Source: Streptomyces sp. TLI_053 (GTDB lineage Bacteria > Actinomycetota > Actinomycetes > Streptomycetales > Streptomycetaceae). From it: a DNA stretch of 64,000 bases. Shown here in pieces: positions 58,848 to 64,000 of the stretch (positions are counted from its first letter, which is position 1; every line of letters starts with the position of its first letter). The stretch lies in the NCBI RefSeq assembly GCF_900105395.1, contig NZ_LT629775.1:310001-374000 (forward strand), written 5' to 3'. The notes below the pieces were generated by a model. The model made no database searches and was not told the DNA's origin. It worked only from the letters and a program-made list of their open reading frames with translations. The position numbers and the translations under genes are program-made.

Positions 58848-61800
58848 TCACCGGGCACCGGGGGTGCGGAGGGTGCTGTCGAGCCAGCCGGCGACGGCGT
58901 CGCCGGTGGTCGCGACATGCTGTTCCATGATCGAGAAGTGGTCTCCGGGGACGTCGACGACGCTGTCGGCGCCGGCCCAGGTCGAGCGCCAGTCGCCCGC
59001 TTCGGCCGACGGGCGACCGAGCGGGGTGGAAGCGCGGACCAGCAGCAGCGGGGCGCGGACCGCCGGGGGCTTCCAGTCGTCGAGCAAACGGAAGTAGCCG
59101 CCCATCGCGGTCAGCCTGGTCCCGTCCATCGGGGCCGCCCGGTCCTCGCGGGCGAACATGCCGCCCAGCAGGACGTCGTTGAACTGGGTGATGCCCTGGT
59201 TGTCGGAGAGGTAGGTGTCCAGCAGCACCACGGCCGCCGGGCCCTCGCCGCGCTGTTCCAGCGCGGCGGCCACTCCGTGGGCGAGCGTGCCGCCGGAGGA
59301 GGAGCCGGCCAGCACGAGCGTCCGTCCGGGCAGTTCCCGAAGCAGTGTCGTCGCGTGGAAGTCCAGCAGGGCCGACATGTCGGCGGGCAGTTCCTGCTCG
59401 GGGACGAATCCGGGGGCGTCCAGGGCGGCCACGGCGTAGCGGTCCCGGAAGCGGGCGGCGAAGCGGGCGTACTGGTGGGCGCCGCCGAGCGCGACGACGG
59501 AGCCGAAGCAGACGAGTACGGGGGCGTCGGCTCGCTCGTTCAGGCGCAGCAGCCGCGGGCCGGTGCCGGCGGCCGCGAGGTCGCCGCCGCGGTGGAAGGC
59601 CGGGCGCAGGGCGGAGGCGTTCTTGAGCAGGGCGATGCCCTCGTCGATCCGGCCGAGTGCGCAGGCCTGGCGGAACAGCACGCTCACCGGGTCGCTGTCG
59701 ACGGCGTCGGTGCCGGACACGGAGGCTCCGGCCGCGGGGGTTCCGGCCGCGGGTGCCGTTCCGGCCCTGGGGGTGTCCTCCGGCCGGGCCTCGGCGGCGA
59801 GGCGCGCCGCGAGCGCGGCGGGGGTGCCGCTGTCGAAGACGGCGGAGGGCCGCAGCCGCAGTCCGGTGGCGGCGGCCAGCCGGTTGCGCAGCTCCACCGC
59901 GGTCAACGAGTCGAATCCGACGGAGAGGAAGGGCACCGTCGCGGACAGCGCCCCGGAGTCGCTGTGGCCGAGGACTTCGGCGGCCTCGGCGAGGACGAGT
60001 TCGCGCAGGACCAGCTCACGTCCCTGTTCGTCGGCGGCGGTGTCGAGCCGATGCCGGAGCGCTGCGGCGGCGGTCGGCGTCCCCTTCGCCCCGGTCGTCG
60101 CGGTCGGGCCGCGGCGGACCAGGGAGCGCAGCATCGGGTGCACCGGGCCGTCGCCGCGCACGGTCAGGTCCAGGTGGGCCAGGACGACGGGACTCCCGCC
60201 TGCCGACGGGGCGGCGTCCGGGACGCACACGCTGTCCAGCAGGGCCATGGCCTCCTCGTCGGAGAGGCCGCGGGCGCCGCGCCGGTCGATGCGCCGCCGT
60301 TCGGCGCCGCCGAGCTCCGCCGTCATCCCGCTCACCCGCTCCCAGGGCCCCCAGGCCAGGGACAGGCCGGGGAGCCCGAGCCGTCGGCGTTCCGCGACGA
60401 GGGCGTCCAGCGCGGCGTTGGCGGCCGAGTAGGACGCCTGTCCGGGGCTGCCCAGCACGCCCGCGGCAGAGGAGAAGACGACGAACGCGGCGAGGTCCGC
60501 TCCGCGCGTCAGCCGGTCGAGGTGGTGGGCGGCGTCGACCTTGGGCCGCAGGACGCTGCTCATCCGCTCCCCCGTCAGCCCGTCCAGCAGACCGTCGTCG
60601 AGCACTCCGGCGGTGTGGACCACGGCGCACAGGGGACGGTGTTCGGGGATGCCTGCCAGGGCGGTGGCCAGGGCCTGACGGTCGGACACATCACAGCTGA
60701 GGGCGGTCAGTTCCGCTCCGGCCCCGGAAAGCTCCGCCGTCAGCTCCGGCATGCCGGGGGCGTCGGCGCCGCGGCGGCTCAGCACGAGGAGGTGGCGCAC
60801 CCCGTGCGCGGCGACCAGGTGGCGCGCCAGGACGGCCGCGAGAGCGCCGCCGCCGCTCAGCAGGACCGTCCCGTCGGCCGGTCCGAACGCGCCGGCCGGC
60901 CGGGCCGCTGTCCCGGGAGTGGGCGCGGGAGTGGACGCGGGGGCGGCGTTCGTGGCGTTCGTGGCGTTCGTGGCGGTGGCCGGCGGCCTCACCAGTCGGG
61001 GCGCGTACAGGGCGCCGCCGCGCAGGGCCGCCTGCGGTTCGCCCGTGGCGAGCAGGTCGGCGAGCGCGTCGCCGAGACCGTCAGCGTCCGGCCCTTCGAC
61101 GTCCAACAGCACGAACCGGTCCGGGTGTTCGAGCTGAGCGGCCCTGAGCATGCCCCAGACGGCCGCCGCGCCGAGGTCCGCCGGCTGCGGCTGCGCGCCG
61201 AACGGGCCGGCCGCACCCCTGGTGAGCACCACCAGGGGTGTCCGGGCGGTGGTGTCGTCGGCCAGGTGGGCCCGGAGGCGGTCCAGGACCCCGGACGCGA
61301 CCGCGTGCACCGCCGCGGGGTCCGCGTCCCGGGCGGGGGCGTCCGCGGTCGCACCGTTCGCGGTCACGGTCTCGGCAGTCGCGGTGTCGGCAGTCACGGT
61401 CCCGGCGGACGGAGGGCAGGTCAGCAGCATCGCGTCGGGTGTCGCGGACGGGGGTTCGGTGGGGAAGGCGGCCGGCAGTACCCGCTCGTCCCGCGGGCCG
61501 AGGAGGCCCCAGCGGGTGACCGGGCGCGGACCGGGCCCGGCAGCGACCGGCGTCCAGCCGACGTGGAAGACGGAGCCGGAGGACGCCCGCAGTGCGGCGG
61601 TGGACGCCGTGCGCAGGGTGAGCGAGCCGACGGTCGCCACGGTGCTCCCCGACGGATCGGTGATCAGCGCGGTGACGGCGTCGGGGCCGTCGGGGCGCAG
61701 CCGGACACGCAGGACCGTCGCGTCGGAGGGTTCGATCGCGACCCGCTGCCAGGAGAACGGCAGCGGGACGCCGTCGGCGGGCTCCGGGCTCGCGACGCCG

Positions 61801-64000
61801 TCGCGCAGACCGGTCGTCTGGAGGGCCGCGTCCAGGAGGGCCGGGTGCACGCCGAAACTGTCCGCCCCGGTGCCGGGGAGGCCGTCGGGGAGGGCCACTT
61901 CGGCGTGGATCGCGTCCGCGGTGCGCCAGGCGGCGCGCAGGCCCCGGAACGCCGGGCCGTAGGCGACGCCCCGGGCTTCGAGCAGCCCGTACAGTGCGTC
62001 CACGTCGAGGGGGACCGCGTCGGGCGGGGGCCAGGTGCCGACCGGTTCGGTCGTGTCGTCCCGGTCGGACGTGTCGTCCCGGCCGGTCGTGTCGTCCCGG
62101 TCGGCCGAGGGCTCCCGGGGGCCGACCGCGCCGGTCGCGTGCCGGGTCCAGGGCCGTTCGGCGGAGCCGGGGGCGGCCTCGGGCCGGGAGTGGAACTCCA
62201 CCGGGCGCCGTCCCGTGCCGTCCTCGGCACCCACCCGTACGCGCAGTTGCACCGCCTGATCGTCGGGCAGCAGCAGCGGGGCGGCGAGGGTCAGCTCCTC
62301 CACGAGGGCGCAGCCGAGGCGGCGGCCCACGTGCGCGGCCAGCTCCACGAGGGCCGCGCCGGGCACGATCACGGCTCCGGCCACGGCGTGGTCGACGAGC
62401 CAGGGGTGGGTGGCCGGGGAGAGCCGGCCGGTGAAGAGCGTGCCCGCGTCGTCGGGCAGTTCGACCGCGGCGCCGAGCAGCGGGTGGTCCACGGCGGACT
62501 GGCCGACGGCCGCCTGGTCCCGGTCGGCCGGCACGGCGTCGAGCCAGTAGCGGCGGCGCTGGAAGGCGTAGGCGGGCAGGTCCACCCGCCGGGCGCCGGT
62601 TCCGGCGAACAACCGCTCCCAGTCGACCCGCAGGCCCCGGACGTGTGCCTCGGCGAGCGCGAGCTGGAACCGGTGGAGTCCTCCGGCCCCGCGTCGCAGG
62701 GTGTCGAGCAGCAGCGTGTCGGGGGCGCCGGCGTCGGCAGCCGTGTCCTCGATCGCGTACATCAGGGCGGGCTGGGGGCCGGACTCGACGAAGACGCGGT
62801 GCCCGGCCGCGAGGAGCGAGCGGGTCGCCCGCTCGAACTCGACGGTCTGCCGGATGTTGCGGTACCAGTACTCAGCGTCCAGGGACTTCGTGTCCAGCAG
62901 GCCGCCGGTCACGCTGGACCAGTACGGCACGGCACCTGCGAGGGGGGTGATCCCGTCCAGGTCGGAAAGCAGGCGCTCGCGGATCTGCTCCACGTGCGAG
63001 GAGTGCGACGCGAAGTCGGTCTCGATGCGAGTCGCCCACACGCCTTCCTCAAGGAGTTGCGCCACCAGTGCCGCCACCGCGTCCGCGTCACCCGACACCG
63101 CCACCGACGAAGGGCCGTTCACCGCCGCCACCGAGAGCCGGCCCGCCCACGGGGCGATGCGCTCCCGTGCCACGTCTGCCGGCAGGGGCACCGATGCCAT
63201 CCCGCCACGGCCCGCCAACGCCCCCACCGCGCGGGAACGCAGCGCCACCACCCGCGCCCCGTCGTCGATGCTCAGACCGCCCGCCACCACCGCCGCGGCG
63301 ATCTCGCCCTGGGAATGGCCCACCACCGCGTCCGGCACCACACCGAACGAACGCCACACCTCCGCCAACGACACCATCACCGCCCACAGCACCGGCTGCA
63401 CCACATCCACCCGCGCCAACAGCGCCTCCGAACCCAACGCCTCCACCAACGACCAGTCCACGTACGGCGCCAGAGCACGCCCGCACTCCGCCATCCGCCC
63501 CGCGAACACCGCAGACCCGGCCAGCAGCTCCGCGGCCATCCCCACCCACTGCGAACCCTGACCCGGGAACACCAGCACCGAACGACCCGGGACCGGCCCA
63601 CCGCCGACCCTCACGGCCGCCGAGCCCACGCCCCGCGACAGGGCGGCGACACCGGCCAGCAGCTCGCCCCGGTCCGCCCCCACCACCACCGCACGCTCCG
63701 CGAACCGCGAACGCCCTGCCACCAGTGAGAGACCCACGTCCGCCACGCTCAGGCCCGGGTCCGCCACCACCCGCTCGTGCAGCGCCGTCGCCTGGGCGCG
63801 CAGCGCGTCCGGAGTGCGCGCCGACAGGATCCAGGGAACGGCGGGGAGTACCGGTTCCGGCGTGGCGGGCCCGTCGGAGGCCGCCGGGTCGGCCGGGGCC
63901 TGTTCGAGGACGACGTGGGCGTTGGTCCCACTGGCGCCGAAGGAGGACACCCCGGCCCGGCGCGGACGGCCCGTCTCCGGCCAGGGGGCGGCCTCGGTGA
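58848..64000 (-). CDS. Type I modular polyketide synthase, terminal module with thioesterase (5' part outside window)
   Basis: The gene enters from the right edge (its 5' end is missing). In order: KS C-terminus (SSFGASGTNAHVVLE), AT (63.6-62.7 kb) with FPGQGSQWVGM, RVDVVQP, GHSQGEIAAAVVAGGLS and FASH, and DH (62.5-61.7 kb) with HAVAGAVIVP and HPALLDAALQ. Then KR (61.6-60.3 kb) with an LDD motif (HTAGVLDDGLLDG) and active Tyr (GQASYSAANAALD), but a damaged NADPH loop (VLLSGGGALAAVLARHLV). The ACP has GFDSLTAVELRNRL near 59.9 kb. The TE has LAGSSSGGTLAH and DVPGDHFSIMEQ. This is a chain-terminating, lactone-forming module. The AT reads as methylmalonyl-like or branched (methoxymalonyl possible). 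Linkers have short repeats (RDDTTG/RDDTSD). It is the first gene of the operon with fkbK. Confidence 0.95.
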   Translation of the reverse strand, partial: TEAAPWPETGRPRRAGVSSFGASGTNAHVVLEQAPADPAASDGPATPEPVLPAVPWILSARTPDALRAQATALHERVVADPGLSVADVGLSLVAGRSRFAERAVVVGADRGELLAGVAALSRGVGSAAVRVGGGPVPGRSVLVFPGQGSQWVGMAAELLAGSAVFAGRMAECGRALAPYVDWSLVEALGSEALLARVDVVQPVLWAVMVSLAEVWRSFGVVPDAVVGHSQGEIAAAVVAGGLSIDDGARVVALRSRAVGALAGRGGMASVPLPADVARERIAPWAGRLSVAAVNGPSSVAVSGDADAVAALVAQLLEEGVWATRIETDFASHSSHVEQIRERLLSDLDGITPLAGAVPYWSSVTGGLLDTKSLDAEYWYRNIRQTVEFERATRSLLAAGHRVFVESGPQPALMYAIEDTAADAGAPDTLLLDTLRRGAGGLHRFQLALAEAHVRGLRVDWERLFAGTGARRVDLPAYAFQRRRYWLDAVPADRDQAAVGQSAVDHPLLGAAVELPDDAGTLFTGRLSPATHPWLVDHAVAGAVIVPGAALVELAAHVGRRLGCALVEELTLAAPLLLPDDQAVQLRVRVGAEDGTGRRPVEFHSRPEAAPGSAERPWTRHATGAVGPREPSADRDDTTGRDDTSDRDDTTEPVGTWPPPDAVPLDVDALYGLLEARGVAYGPAFRGLRAAWRTADAIHAEVALPDGLPGTGADSFGVHPALLDAALQTTGLRDGVASPEPADGVPLPFSWQRVAIEPSDATVLRVRLRPDGPDAVTALITDPSGSTVATVGSLTLRTASTAALRASSGSVFHVGWTPVAAGPGPRPVTRWGLLGPRDERVLPAAFPTEPPSATPDAMLLTCPPSAGTVTADTATAETVTANGATADAPARDADPAAVHAVASGVLDRLRAHLADDTTARTPLVVLTRGAAGPFGAQPQPADLGAAAVWGMLRAAQLEHPDRFVLLDVEGPDADGLGDALADLLATGEPQAALRGGALYAPRLVRPPATATNATNATNAAPASTPAPTPGTAARPAGAFGPADGTVLLSGGGALAAVLARHLVAAHGVRHLLVLSRRGADAPGMPELTAELSGAGAELTALSCDVSDRQALATALAGIPEHRPLCAVVHTAGVLDDGLLDGLTGERMSSVLRPKVDAAHHLDRLTRGADLAAFVVFSSAAGVLGSPGQASYSAANAALDALVAERRRLGLPGLSLAWGPWERVSGMTAELGGAERRRIDRRGARGLSDEEAMALLDSVCVPDAAPSAGGSPVVLAHLDLTVRGDGPVHPMLRSLVRRGPTATTGAKGTPTAAAALRHRLDTAADEQGRELVLRELVLAEAAEVLGHSDSGALSATVPFLSVGFDSLTAVELRNRLAAATGLRLRPSAVFDSGTPAALAARLAAEARPEDTPRAGTAPAAGTPAAGASVSGTDAVDSDPVSVLFRQACALGRIDEGIALLKNASALRPAFHRGGDLAAAGTGPRLLRLNERADAPVLVCFGSVVALGGAHQYARFAARFRDRYAVAALDAPGFVPEQELPADMSALLDFHATTLLRELPGRTLVLAGSSSGGTLAHGVAAALEQRGEGPAAVVLLDTYLSDNQGITQFNDVLLGGMFAREDRAAPMDGTRLTAMGGYFRLLDDWKPPAVRAPLLLVRASTPLGRPSAEAGDWRSTWAGADSVVDVPGDHFSIMEQHVATTGDAVAGWLDSTLRTPGAR

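Noticed and set aside
58917..63728. A 4.8-kb open frame on the plus strand, opposite the PKS gene
   Set aside because: It is an antisense shadow of the PKS frame in GC-rich DNA; its product is Gly/Arg/Val-rich without domains, while the minus strand has clear AT, DH, KR, ACP and TE motifs.
48028..64000. Assignment of the cluster to bafilomycin or another named compound
   Set aside because: Most PKS modules lie beyond the window, and the glycosyltransferase/sugar methyltransferase pair and the unusual KR loop leave the product open.
1..64000. CRISPR arrays, tRNA and rRNA genes
   Set aside because: No regularly spaced identical repeats with unique spacers, and no rRNA or tRNA signatures, were seen on either strand by eye.

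Overview
The window reads as a high-GC actinomycete chromosome arm, most likely Streptomyces or a close relative such as Kitasatospora. The grounds are strong G/C bias at third codon positions, frequent GTG and TTG starts, a SARP regulator, a Tpg-type telomere terminal protein, macrolide-type glycosyltransferases and a modular type I PKS. No rRNA, tRNA or CRISPR array was seen. The right edge cuts through a PKS gene.

Layout. 0.2-3.8 kb: a methyltransferase/membrane-protein pair, a DinB-fold protein and a TrmB/LuxR-type regulator. 3.8-5.0 kb: decayed IS5-family transposase pieces. 5.1-10 kb: a 1,644-residue secreted, repeat-rich, probably sortase-anchored surface protein. 10.5-15.5 kb: small membrane and secreted proteins, a leucine-rich-variant repeat protein with a cysteine cluster, and a WD-like protein. 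15.7-18.2 kb: an apparently complete group II intron whose reverse transcriptase ORF carries an HNH domain. 18.3-18.8 kb: a frameshifted tpg gene beside the intron, pointing to linear-replicon end biology. 19-31 kb: accessory ground with secreted proteins, an ART-like protein, transposase remnants and one precisely bounded insertion element (26133-28275, 18-bp inverted repeats, 5-bp flanking repeat) that carries a dual-specificity phosphatase gene.

31-48 kb: a Stealth-family sugar-phosphate transferase; a bacteriophytochrome kinase divergent from a GAF-PP2C phosphatase and a single-domain response regulator; two divergent glycosyltransferases separated by three tandem 29-bp repeats; a zinc-ribbon protein; a two-component system divergent from a PAF-acetylhydrolase-like esterase; and an ArsR-type regulator.

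48-64 kb: the left part of a macrolide-type biosynthetic cluster. It holds an OleD-like glycosyltransferase, a MycE/TylE-like sugar O-methyltransferase, a LuxR-type regulator, a type II thioesterase, a SARP regulator, all five genes for methoxymalonyl-ACP (fkbG/H/I/J/K type) and the terminal KS-AT-DH-KR-ACP-TE module. The regulators probably switch on the operons. The Fkb-type enzymes make the methoxymalonyl extender unit, the PKS builds and cyclises the chain, the type II thioesterase edits it, and the glycosyltransferase plus sugar methyltransferase decorate or inactivate the product. Gene content and order resemble plecomacrolide (bafilomycin-type) clusters, but the full PKS is outside the window, so the product is an inference.
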